From: Mayamaea pseudoterrestris
Lineage: Eukaryota > Bacillariophyta > Bacillariophyceae > Sellaphorales > Sellaphoraceae
Reading direction: 5' to 3'
Assembly (NCBI GenBank): GCA_027923505.1
Contig: BROI01000036.1
Location: 124,001 to 188,000 of the forward strand
Length of the DNA: 64,000 bases
How positions within the stretch are numbered: position 1 is the stretch's first letter; every line of letters starts with the position of its first letter. The translations under genes and the position numbers were made by a program. Below are positions 39,599 to 49,400 of this stretch, in pieces. The notes under the pieces are model-generated. The model was not told the DNA's origin. It ran no database searches and saw nothing but the letters and a program-made list of their open reading frames with translations.

Positions 39599-40660
39599 CT
39601 ACTGCTCATCCTTCAATCCAACTAGCATTTCCGCCTCATCTCCATCGTTTCGCAGCGGCCCAAAGATGTGTTCCAACGTGACGCCACTCAAATCCGACAA
39701 TTTCGCCGCGGCGCCCTCCTCGTAAAAGTCGGCCGCCGCCGTGCTCGCCGTGTACGTAATTATACACTTCATCTTGGCCGCGTTGGCGGCTCGCAGTCCC
39801 ACGAGCGAGTCTTCAATGACAACACACTTGCTGGCGTCCATGTTTAGTGTCTCACGCGCCGTGTCGTAAATCATGGGATGCGGTTTCTTCTCCGCTACAT
39901 CGTCACCAAGCAGTAGCACGTCCAGTTGCTCCAGTCGCTCCGATCCAAGTGTCGCTTGCAGCGTCGTGACAGCGGCCGCCTTGGTTGCCGCGCTGCACAC
40001 GCCCACGGCAATGCGCGGGTCATGCAGCGCCTCATCCATGAGCTCCAGCACGCCTGGTCGCGCCTGCGCATCACGCAAAATCATGGATTGAAAGTGTTTC
40101 GTTTTGCAGTCCTGCAGTTGATCAATGAGTCGCGACTGCTCGTCGGGAGTGGTTGGTGCAGGTTGCTGCTCATTGTTTTTCTTATCATAGTACTTGGGCC
40201 ACGTTTTGGCCGTGTTTTGAAAATGCCAGCGCATCTTTGGCTTGCCGCCGCCCACCGTGTTTTGCAGTACATCGTAGTATTCAACGCTCCATGAAACTGG
40301 TTCGTCGTTGATAGTCAAATTGAACTCGCGAAAGGCGGTATTGTAGGCGCGACGATGAAACTCCTCCGTTTCGAGAATGACGCCGTCGCAGTCAAATAGT
40401 AATGCGTATTCAAAATTATTCTTATTATCGCTGGTAGAAGTGTCAGTAGTCATTGATAGAGCATGATCAGCTCTTGTTGCTGATTGATATTGATGCAGGC
40501 TTGGTTGTCTTGTGAATAATGGTGCACTTGCGCGCGTCACGACAAAGCAATCGACGCTTTGAAGAAGCAGCAGCAGCTGCATTCCTGCTATTGCTAGTAG
40601 CAGATGGACATTGCTGCATTGTTTCGTCATTGTTCTGTTGTGAATGGTACAAAGGAGCAT
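39599..40660 (-). CDS. Plastid CbbY-type HAD phosphatase
   Basis: Single exon, 353 residues from ATG 40660; ATG 40630 (M11) gives a tidier signal peptide. The hydrophobic stretch LLLAIAGMQLLLLLQSVDC followed by FVV fits a plastid junction. The HAD domain has motif I LLFDCDGVILETEEFHRRAYN (Asp 90 and 92), then GGGKPKMRWHF, a substrate loop specific to the CbbY group. Motif II lies in VGVCSAATKAAA, motif III is the Lys of EKKPHPMIY, and motif IV VVIEDSLVGLRAA. In plants and red-lineage bacteria CbbY removes xylulose-1,5-bisphosphate, a misfire product that inhibits Rubisco. The sequence matches plant plastid CbbY-like proteins closely, so the same role is inferred. The central insertion (KKNNEQQPAPTTPDEQ) is variable. 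Confidence 0.82.
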   Translation of the reverse strand: MLLCTIHNRTMTKQCSNVHLLLAIAGMQLLLLLQSVDCFVVTRASAPLFTRQPSLHQYQSATRADHALSMTTDTSTSDNKNNFEYALLFDCDGVILETEEFHRRAYNTAFREFNLTINDEPVSWSVEYYDVLQNTVGGGKPKMRWHFQNTAKTWPKYYDKKNNEQQPAPTTPDEQSRLIDQLQDCKTKHFQSMILRDAQARPGVLELMDEALHDPRIAVGVCSAATKAAAVTTLQATLGSERLEQLDVLLLGDDVAEKKPHPMIYDTARETLNMDASKCVVIEDSLVGLRAANAAKMKCIITYTASTAAADFYEEGAAAKLSDLSGVTLEHIFGPLRNDGDEAEMLVGLKDEQ

Positions 40661-40897
40661 GCAACCATTCGTCTACAGTGTGAGCAGTGGAGTCTCGCGT
40701 TCGTTTGCGCCATGGTCGAGTCGACTGACGTACACTTGCTAAAGCGGCACTGAAATGCCACGTCATAGCGTCCGTCCGCCACCCGCTCACAGCAGCGGCA
40801 ACCACCATGGCGCATGTTCGCGCACCTTTTGTATCGCAGTCGTTGCAATCTCTTGCTGCTACAACAAGTCACGCTGTAAAACACCTCAATCGCAACC

Positions 40898-42379
40898 ATG
40901 GGAAAACGCGGCGCCGATGTCCAGCTCACCAAGGACGATGTCGCTGACGACGACGACGTGAATCAAAATGACGCTTCCACTTCCGCTCCAGTGCGCGCCT
41001 CGGAGCAAGTCATGGCGCAGCGGCGCGTCATTCAACTGGGCCGCGACGCCACCGGAAAGGTAGATTTGACCAAAAAGGCCAAGGTGGTGAATCCGTTTGC
41101 GAACATTGACTTGCGCGTTAAAAATACGAATAGTGCTCCAGCAGCTTCCTTTGACTTTGGTGCGATTCCTGCAACTGCAGCGACTCCTGCGACTGCTGCT
41201 GCAAGTAACAATACTGTTACTGCAGACGCTCTCAAAGCGCAGGAGAATACGACCGAGACTTCTGCTGCTGCATCCAAGGAGGAAAAGAAAACGACGTCTG
41301 GAGCAGCCGAAGCGGTCCCTGCCGCGGACATTAAAAATGGCGCTAAAAATGACTCGACGACAACCAATGCGGACGCTTCCGTCACGAAACCAGCTTCCAG
41401 TAGTACATTTGGAGGCTTTGGAAGTGGCACGGCGTTCAAGGGATTCGGAGAAGCGGCGGCGCCGGCCAGTAGCGGTTTTGGATCAGCAGCAGCCGGCTCT
41501 GGATTCTCCTTTGCCTCGTCCTTTCCAACGACGACGAGTTCCTTGTTTGGACAGGCTGCAGTAGGTAGCAGCAGTAATGCAACCATTCCATTCACCTTTG
41601 GAAGCACCAAGCCCTTTGATGCAAATGCTGCTGCAGCAAATAATGCCGACAATGACGAAGACGAGACTACTTCCGCCGGACGTAACATTGCACCCATTGC
41701 CGACTTGCCAACCGACTATCACTGCTCCACGGGCGAGGAGGACGAAACGGTGTTGCTGTCAATGCGATGCCACGTGAGGCGATGGGTGCCAGCGGCGGCG
41801 GCGAACGAGACGAATGATGGAGCAAACGATGGAGCACCAAGTGTCAACAACGTCAAGGCGGTGGCGCCGTCCGAGCAGTTTGCCATTGCGACTGATAACA
41901 AGACTGCTGCTGCTGCTGCTGGCAATGAAGGCGACGCAAAGAGTAGCGACGAAAACAAGAATCATTCTTTGTCCGCTGCTGCCACCACTGCCAACGGCGC
42001 ATGGAAGGAGGTTGGCACTGGCCCGCTGAAACTGCTGCAGCAAACCAACGACGCGACCATGCTGCGCGTCGTGCAGCGCCGCGAATCGTTTATTCATGGA
42101 CCACCCACGCGTGTCGCGCTCAACTTGCCGCTGTACGCGCAGACGCGCGTCGAGCTGGTCAGTGACAAGTACGTCAAGGTCATTTCGCCGTTGCCGGTGT
42201 ATTTGCCGACGAACAGTGATAGTAGTGAAGGTAGTAGCGATGCAACGGCGGCGGCGTCGTTTTCGTTCCTCTTCAAGTTCAAGGATTTGAAGGAGGCGTC
42301 GGAGTTTCACGTCAAGCTCGTGGCGGAATGTACGGCCAATGCCAGGCCTGCGGCAAAAAGTGGTAGCAGCAGCAAATAG
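40898..42379 (+). CDS. Nup50-like nucleoporin with Ran-binding domain
   Basis: Single exon, 493 residues. The start, KRGADVQLTKDD, is the Nup50/Nup2 N-terminal importin-alpha-binding motif, followed by VMAQRRVIQLGR. The central part is Ala/Thr/Ser-rich with scattered FG repeats (TFGGFGSGTAFKGFGE, GFGSAAAGSGFSF, SLFGQ, TFGSTKPF). The C-terminus from about residue 275 is a RanBP1-type domain: TGEEDETVLLSMRCHVRRW, NGAWKEVGTGPLKLL, MLRVVQRRE, LNLPLYAQTRVEL, ending with FKFKDLKEASEFHVKLV. It should sit at the nuclear basket and help release cargo from importin-alpha and recycle Ran. Low-complexity Ala/Asn inserts split the Ran domain. Confidence 0.85.
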   Translation: MGKRGADVQLTKDDVADDDDVNQNDASTSAPVRASEQVMAQRRVIQLGRDATGKVDLTKKAKVVNPFANIDLRVKNTNSAPAASFDFGAIPATAATPATAAASNNTVTADALKAQENTTETSAAASKEEKKTTSGAAEAVPAADIKNGAKNDSTTTNADASVTKPASSSTFGGFGSGTAFKGFGEAAAPASSGFGSAAAGSGFSFASSFPTTTSSLFGQAAVGSSSNATIPFTFGSTKPFDANAAAANNADNDEDETTSAGRNIAPIADLPTDYHCSTGEEDETVLLSMRCHVRRWVPAAAANETNDGANDGAPSVNNVKAVAPSEQFAIATDNKTAAAAAGNEGDAKSSDENKNHSLSAAATTANGAWKEVGTGPLKLLQQTNDATMLRVVQRRESFIHGPPTRVALNLPLYAQTRVELVSDKYVKVISPLPVYLPTNSDSSEGSSDATAAASFSFLFKFKDLKEASEFHVKLVAECTANARPAAKSGSSSK

Positions 42380-42592
42380 TCAAGACGATGGTGGCATTGG
42401 AGAATGGCGATGGCTGATTGAACGATTGAATAGTGGAAGCGAACGATGTGTGTGATGATGAATGATGCGCACGCGCAACGAGGATGATAGTTGTTTACGC
42501 GGTATGGCTGACTCCGAAGGTGGTGGAGGATTTGTGTCAAGTAGACAATCATATCAATGACAATAAACCAATATATAAGACAACGATAATTT

Positions 42593-42880
42593 TTAGCTCA
42601 ACAGTACACCATTGTAATTGGCAAAGTGTTTTTGCGCCATTTCAACGATCGTGGTTGGGTCAGCCAGAGTGCTAGTGTCACCCTGCTGATCCGCTTCCCA
42701 AGAGATAATGTTGCGCAGGATGCGTCGCATAATCTTGCCGGAGCGCGTTATTGGTAACGTAGGCACAATGTAGAGCTTGTTGGGGCTGGCGAATGCACCA
42801 ATTTCGGAGAGAATCTTTCAAACTACTGGTAGCTCCTTGATCAAGGTCTTGCTCTCCTGTGTTATCACGTCAAGCATGCA
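42593..42880 (-). pseudogene. Acetyl-CoA synthetase C-terminal fragment, broken
   Basis: Translation of the minus strand between 42820 and 42593 gives a clear acetyl-CoA synthetase C-terminus: [18 protein letters not shown], then [12 protein letters not shown] (with the Lys acetylated and needed for adenylation), GDTSTLADP and a TAA at 42593-42595. Upstream the homologous frame continues (QESKTLIKELPVV) but is interrupted by a TGA at 42823-42825 where a normal enzyme has a sense codon; CGA to TGA would explain it. Further upstream the similarity fades by about 42880, so at least 550 residues of the enzyme are missing. I consider it a decayed partial copy of ACS rather than an exon. Confidence 0.75.
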
Positions 42881-43013
42881 AATGGGAATCCAAGTTTTGC
42901 GAACGCGGCACTGTCGATGGAATTTACATTAAAACCTTCCCGACCTGTCGACTATGTGACAAGGCTGGTGCATTCTTGGATTCGTCGCTACCGCAGCAAC
43001 AGTAAGTTTCACC

Positions 43014-43232
43014 ATGACCATGTCATCAAAAAGCAAGCGCAGCAAGCGCAGGCGGCTTTTAGATCGCTACGGAAGCAAATGTTTCTGGTGTCACAAGCAG
43101 CTTTGCTCTTCACAAATCACTTTGGATCACCTCGTCCCACTTGCCTTGGGTGGATCGAACGACATTGGGAACCTTCGGCTGTCATGTCGATACTGTAATC
43201 TCGCACGCGCATGCACGTGTACTCATTGGTAG
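43014..43232 (+). CDS. Mini HNH endonuclease-domain protein
   Basis: A 72-residue frame from ATG 43014 (context CACCATGACC). A basic start (SSKSKRSKRRRLLDRYG) leads into a complete HNH core: CFWCHK (first Cys pair), TLDHLVPLALGG with the catalytic Asp-His, SNDIGNLRLSCRYCNLAR with the Asn and second Cys pair. HNH domains cut or nick DNA with a single metal. The domain ends in ARACTCTHW, so the protein is essentially the nuclease core alone. It lies between an ACS fragment and a frameshifted locus. It may be a stand-alone nuclease of the kind found in many genomes, or a remnant of a mobile element. Confidence 0.6.
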   Translation: MTMSSKSKRSKRRRLLDRYGSKCFWCHKQLCSSQITLDHLVPLALGGSNDIGNLRLSCRYCNLARACTCTHW

Positions 43233-43416
43233 AAAAGTAGAGAGTCGGATACTTCATTTTGGATTGTTAAGTCGTGCCCATTATTCGCTGAGATACATGA
43301 ATTCAAATTACGTAGCAAATCACTTATATATCGAACCTTCAAGAGGGCATTTGCACTCGAGGCGTGCAGGCCGTCGAGAGCATCACCAGCACTGCACTGC
43401 CATCGCCAAATGTCTA

Positions 43417-44834
43417 TCAGTCGTCGGCCAAACGCAACTGCTGCTTGAGAAGGACGAGCACATTCCACGTGGTGAGGAGCAGTCGCAACACGCGAGTTGA
43501 ATCGGCCTCATCGCCGGGCCCGCCAAGTCGCGAGCCAACTAGTATTCTTTGTCGATTCACAGCCATAATATGGGACACTTGTTCGCGCCAGCGCGGTTCA
43601 AAAGTCAGTTTATCGTACCAGCTCCTGTCTTTCAGTATTTCAACCTCTACCAGCGTTGAATCCATTGCGCCCATTGCCGCTAATAGAGCGTCCGAAGCAA
43701 ATGCCGATCCTTTGTAAAAGAAGCTTGCAGATAGGTCAGCTTTTGCAGTATTGCATTTTCTTTTACCGTGGTCACCAGCTCTTTTAGTACTATCGCTTCA
43801 TTTTCAAGGCAGCGCAGTTTAATGATGCTTAGTTCGCGCACATTCCACCGACGCGACGATTCCAGAAACCTTGTCATCATCACGGGATCGCTCAAATGAT
43901 ACAAAATAAGGGTTTCTATAACAGTCCCATCCATCATGGCTGAGCAAAAACTTTCAGCGAAAACACTGTTCAACGCAATGGGCGAAGATGTTGACCCAAC
44001 GTGCAGCTCTCTCATGGTGGATGGAGGCATTGAACTCGTTTCAACTTCATCTTCCATTGACTGACGCTCTACTTGAATAAACCCGATATCTAAGGTTTTG
44101 ATGCGAGAGGCAATGATTCCTTGGCAAACAATATCACTTGCAAGTGCAGTATCGAAAGTCACATACTCGATTAACAAGTTTGCGAGAGACGTACTTTCGA
44201 TGAGCCTTCGTAAAGCGTCTCCATCTGCTTGAGAGGCTACATGAATAGTCAAATCACCAAGCGAGCTACCATTTCTATCGTTTAGTTTGCACCTAGCAAG
44301 TCTAGGGAGTTTCGAAAGCGCCGAGCAAACCGTTGCAAAAGTTTGCGAGGGAAGTTCACGGATATCAACTTGCTCCAGCAGGGCATGCATACTGAGAATG
44401 TTCCCCAATGACTGAATTTGATGATCTTGTAGGATCACTCTTGGTTTGAAGGACATCACTAAGTTGTCAAGGCATTTTGTAGTGCACATAATTGCGCCGG
44501 CTATTGGAAAGGAAAAGGAGCATACGTCGAACAGCTGAAGGCGATGGATCGATCGCGTCGCGCCAATCGTTGTCAAAAAAGCATAAATCTCATCCATACA
44601 AGAAGCAAGATCGAGATGTATGTCAACCTCCCTGAGCTTCCTCAAAGCCAAAGCTATACCGCCAAAGTGAAACTCCGCGTAGATTTCAGGATGAGAACAA
44701 TGAGTCGCGACAAAGGGCGTGCAGTCGAGCCACTCTCGGCGTATCTCGGGAAGCATGGCAAGGGCCAAGACCAAAAGCCCCATCAAACCATATACAACCA
44801 TCGCCATAAATTCGAGAAATGATTGTATCGCCAT
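43417..44834 (-). pseudogene. LRR-like hypothetical protein with frameshift
   Basis: The main frame, 44834-43680, encodes 384 residues. It starts with a membrane segment (YGLMGLLVLALAMLPEI) and continues as a regular Leu-rich arrangement (LREVDIHLDL, HRLQLFDV, LEQVDIRELP, IKTLDIGFIQVE, VRELSIIKLR, LQKLTYLQAS), like irregular leucine-rich repeats of diatom proteins. It stops at 43680. The next frame carries on without a gap: AFASDALLAAMGAMDSTLVE, then EILKDRSWYDKLTFEPRWR, typical C-terminal protein sequence. Thus a single-base indel near 43715-43735 probably breaks the gene; a TTTT run is there. It could also be an intron or a sequence error. It is called pseudogene on that basis. Confidence 0.5.
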
Positions 44835-45012
44835 ATTCGACTCTATTCTCGGCGTGTAACAATAAATTCGCCACCGTCCAGTGTTCTGCGGCTTCGTCGC
44901 AAAACAGATCCGGAAAGAGCGGAATGTCGTAATTCTCTATCAAGTATTCTTCCCATTCCTCTTCCCGAGCAGCTTCTTCATCAAAATCGTCAAAAAGGTC
45001 TTGTTCATCCAT
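44686..45012 (-). CDS. Short acidic ORF before the LRR-like locus
   Basis: A frame from ATG 45010-45012 of 108 codons overlaps the start of the LRR-like locus in another frame. Its first 65 residues (DEQDLFDDFDEEAAREEEWE, then HWTVANLLLHAENRVEY) look like natural protein, while the last 40, where it overlaps, do not. It may be the true N-terminus of the LRR-like protein separated by a second frameshift or intron, or a separate small gene. The two possibilities cannot be separated here. Confidence 0.35.
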   Translation of the reverse strand: MDEQDLFDDFDEEAAREEEWEEYLIENYDIPLFPDLFCDEAAEHWTVANLLLHAENRVEYGDTIISRIYGDGCIWFDGAFGLGPCHASRDTPRVARLHALCRDSLFSS

Positions 45013-45503
45013 TGCAAAGGCTCTGTCTGATTGGTGGTGGTTGAGGTGATTCTAAAAGGTATCGAAGATCTGACTGCAATTTGGAACGAGGGTCAAATGA
45101 GTGGCGTGCGCGGAACGGGCTTGCGCGTGGATGACGTTTCTCAACTACAAGGGTAAAACCGGTACGACGTGCTTTCGCTTACACGACTCCTTTCGCAGTG
45201 AAAAGTGGCATGTGTGTCTCAAAACTGCACACATAAAACAGCCGACGCAAATTCAAACGACGATTGATTGACTCGGATAAGCACTTACATCGACGTTGCA
45301 ACCCATGAATGAACGCCAGTCCATTGAAACGTGACGTTTTACTTAGGTTATCATCGATCGTACCAGTTCAAGAGAAGATCACGAATCAATTGACGAAACG
45401 CAAGCGCGCCAATGAAGCTTTGACTTTTGAGCCTGCACTTTGAAATGTGCTCACAAAAACAAGACAAGGATCGTTCAGACACACATTATTTTTTTGCTTC
45501 ACC
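45013..45503. other. Divergent intergenic region, 491 bp
   Basis: Between the LRR-like locus (-) and a secreted protein gene (+). Contains several TGACG-like words (e.g. GATGACGTTTC near 45130, GTGACGTTTTA near 45330) and no gene. Confidence 0.35.
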
Positions 45504-46383
45504 ATGATGCTCTGCACCAAAACTATCGTCGCCCTTGTGGCACTATCCGCTACCTCTGTCCTTGGTGTAAGTATGCAGCCTTTTTGTCACTGCAATCGCT
45601 TGTTCAGAGTTTACTCGTTGTACTTGCGCTCACAATATTCTGTATTTTTTCGTGAATCTACAGTCCAACTTGCGAAACACCGCGACCGAGATTGATCGCG
45701 AGAGCAATACTCATCTCCATGAGACTGCTGCAGTACCCAAAAATCATGGTGAGCGCCGCCTCGACACGATTAACGACGTCTCGATCGCCAAGGAGGGTCG
45801 CGTCGACACGTACTACGAACCGAGTGCCTGTTTCGGCTATGGCGCTAACTCTGTCTTTTTGGAGGCATACACTGGCTCCATCAAGCAGGTCGATTACTTT
45901 CGAGCCGAAAAGTCTCTTTTCATCAATGTTCAAGTTTGGAAGGACTGCACCGACCAGTCGGCGACGCGCCTTTCCGCCATTCTGGACACGTTTGAAAGCG
46001 ATGTCAAGATTGTGATTGCCAAAAACCTCAAGTCGGCGACGGGCAAGGGCAAGGTCTTGAGTGGCAAGCTCGTCACGGAGGTTTGCCCCAAGGTTTGCGT
46101 CAATAATTATTGCAACTACGACAATTGTGGCAGCAAGAAGGAAACAATTGGCGAGTTTACGGTGGACGCCACTTGGAGCGCGCTCAAGCCGGCCGAAAAC
46201 TTTACCAGTACGGAGGGTCATTCGACCGTGGACTTTAATCAAATGGACAGCAGTGTGCGATCCGAGCGAGCGGCGACGGCCAATATCATTGTCAAGTTCA
46301 AAGGCACGGCGCTGCCCATGCGAACCAAGTGGACTGGTCTCATCAGCGAGTCGACAACGACCAACACCTACACGGAGTATTGA
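45504..46383 (+). CDS. Secreted protein of unknown family
   Basis: Two exons, 45504-45566 and 45664-46383, giving 260 residues. The intron (GTAAGT...CTACAG) lies exactly after the signal peptide (TIVALVALSATSVLG), so exon 1 codes almost only for secretion. The mature protein has about seven Cys (ACFGYG, WKDCTD, VCPKVCVNNYCNYDNCGSKK) and no membrane segment. The cluster VCPKVCVNNYCNYDNC suggests a disulfide-rich knot. It contains FRAEKSLFINVQVW and ends with LISESTTTNTYTEY. Family not recognised. Likely extracellular or cell-wall associated, inferred from the signal peptide. Confidence 0.65.
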
Positions 46384-46453
46384 TAAAGTGAAGTCATAGA
46401 TTTTATATGGTTTGTTGTTTGTGTACATTAAATCTTGCAGCAATATTATTACG

Positions 46454-49400
46454 CTATGCCAAACCGAGGGCTTTGAGTCGGTCGGCGTTTCGCGCCACTC
46501 GTTCGGCTCGCAGCTTTTCGTACTCGCTCAACTCAATTTCTTCTTCGGCATGTTCGTTCGTTTCTTGCCCTGCGCGCTTGCGTCGTTGTAGTTCCTTAAT
46601 GTCAATGACATCAAACGGCTGCCGATCGTCAACGAAATAAGCGTGATTGCAAATAATCGATCCAGACGACAACGAATCCATGGTGATCGGTTCGACCTCG
46701 CCCAAGTGTCCAGAATGGATCAGTCCACGAATGACCCACCGCAGCGCTGGGGCCAATAGTGGCGAGCGAATCTCCCAAATCCCATCGCCGCCATCATTGA
46801 CAGGAATGACTCGACCAAGATATGGTGGGAACGAATCGTCTGCAAAAAGGCCAATGTCCGAATCTGATATCAGCTCTTTTGCGCAGTCTCGATAGGCATT
46901 AGCAAAGATGGCTTCGTGAACCTTTTCGCAAATGTGCTCGACCTCAAGTCGTGACGTAGGTAGGCGATCATCAGGTTCAAGCAAAGGTTCAGACGAAACA
47001 TAAGTTAATGTCCTCTTACTCATCGCAACATTTGTTGGTTGACCACTATCGAGTTGAGCGCGCGTCGAACGTCGCAGGCCAGTTGCCTCTTGCTCGTCGA
47101 CTTGTTGATACATGGCTACAAGACCATCCAGCTCATCGTCTTGGTCTATTGGATCCAGCTCAATGTCATGACGTTCGACTCCGAGGCGGCATGTCCATTG
47201 CGATGAAAGAGCAAATGTCGCGGCATCCGTGTTGACAGGAAGGCTTGCCAGCGGTCCTCCGAGTCCAGCTGATTCCGTAATGATCTTTTGCAGCTTCCAG
47301 GATCGTTCAATAGCTCGAGCCGACGCATCTTCTCGGGGAATCGAATCGGGAGGCTGCTGCTTTCGTTTCTTGTTTCGACGCGACTGGCCGTATTCTTCAT
47401 CCTGGTCACTTTCGTACACGTATACGTCGACATCTGAATCTTCGTCAACGTAAATGCTGCTGCTTTGGCGACTACGAACGCCAACACCACCCTCCGCGGC
47501 AACAGTGGCCTGTTCAATCCTTTTCAAAACGGCGGTCTTCAGCTGTTCGGCCGAGACATGTACCCAATCTCCTGGTGGATTGAAGAGCATTGCATTGTCA
47601 AAGACCAGCTCTACATCGGATTTAAATGGTCCGTTTAGCATGCGGCCTATCGTCGTCCGATGACTGGACTGACCAGGAAGAATATTTGCATAATCGCCAT
47701 ACTGGAGTTTCGATTCGACAGTGGAAACATCCATGGGATGCTCAACAACACTTCGATACGTGGGAATGTTGAGCGCAATCGGATCGACAGGCCGCAGAAA
47801 TAGACCTGGAGAAGCAGCAGAGACTTCAATGTGAGCACATATTAAAATATACCGATAGAACTAACAATATGGTGAGCACACGTACCAGCTTTGTCTTGAC
47901 GTTGAAGAAACTTGATGATCTTTTGACATTCTTGAAATGCTGGCGACGAGGAGTCATAGTCAAATTGCTGAATAGTGTAGATAATCGAACTATTGTCCAG
48001 CTTGCACGCCGTCGCACCGTCCAACAGTGTCGCCCAGGTGGCTTCCGCGTTTGCTAACGATGCTTCCGGCAAAATCAGTATCCGATGCTGAACCTTTTTG
48101 CCTCTGTCCAGCAATGAATCATGTCCCACAATCGTGTAGTTGCGCGACTGCGTCGTGTCCTCATTGTCAACCGCAATTAATGCGATTTTGGTATTCGCAG
48201 CATTCGCGAACACGTTGCCTGCACGCGAACGAGAGGCAACGTTGTCAAGATGATACATTTCAGCTGCTGCCACCCCTGCGCGCGTTTGCGCTTCCGTCAA
48301 CAAGAGTACACCGCCCGGAACACCATTTACTGGTACTTTATCGTCAGCGCCGCTCACTGAAATCGCACGGAATCGCATGCGTCGTTCCACCGGGGTTGGT
48401 TCCTTCGCATTCCCGATGGCTTGCTGCTCAGCACTTTCGACAGCATCCTCCGCCAAGGCCAATGATGGAGCGTAGTCCATGACTCGGTACCAATGGCAGG
48501 CTGATCGTTCATCCGTATTATGCTGCTGTGCAGGTCGGTATATTTTCTGGCCGATAAGTTCATGTCCCGATGAATGCCATTCCACTAACGACGGGTCTTC
48601 ATAGTCGGTATCATCCATACTTTCCATCGAGCCAGGACGTTCGTCAGCAGCAGTGGCGATGATTGCAATTGGTACTTGCGACATATTTTGCAACACCAAT
48701 TGACGAAGATAAAGCTCAGTTTCGTGTAGCTGACGCAAATATTGACAAAGTTGTCGCCGGCGGTGCAGGCCGCTTTCTTCAAGCCGAAGCAGCGGCCGGC
48801 TTGCAAGAGTCGCCAAAACATCCTTGTCGCCAGTATTCGTGTCAACCGTCAAACGACCGAGCTGGTTCCGCTTCCAAACAAGCCTGCCAAGTGCAGTTCG
48901 GATGCGGCGAAGTGGGTCAGTGCTCTCATCGGGCACTGCCGAAAGAAGTCCCACCGCAGTCTGAAAGCCCTTCTGCGATGTCAAGCGAAGGATCGTATCC
49001 ATCAATTGTTTAGGAGTCATGTTGGATTGGCTTCCGTAAAACACGTCTGACTCTCCTCCCCGCCTTGTCCGACGCCCTGATGCAGCATCCTGTGCGGCCG
49101 CTTCATCAGCCAACGTCTGCGCAAGAGCAAAATCCTTGGCGGCGGCATCCTCGGAAGTCCTTTCGCCGCTAGCGTCCATCGCGTCTGATTTCAATCCTCC
49201 TGACTGCAGTCGCTTCTGCTCAATGTATTCCTCAACAGTATCCGACCAAGACGGCCATATCGTGTATCCTCCATGAATTCCCTTGTATCGCCAAAGATCA
49301 TGCGCTTTTTGCCGCTTGAACTCTTGCTCTGCTAGCCGCGCACTTTCAGCTAATCGTTGCGCTTCAACGTCTGACGCAAAACCATCGTCATCGTGCGCAA

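Noticed and set aside
41032-42310. Antisense frames over the nucleoporin gene
   Set aside because: Low-complexity mirror of Ala/Thr/Ser codons in the Nup50-like gene.
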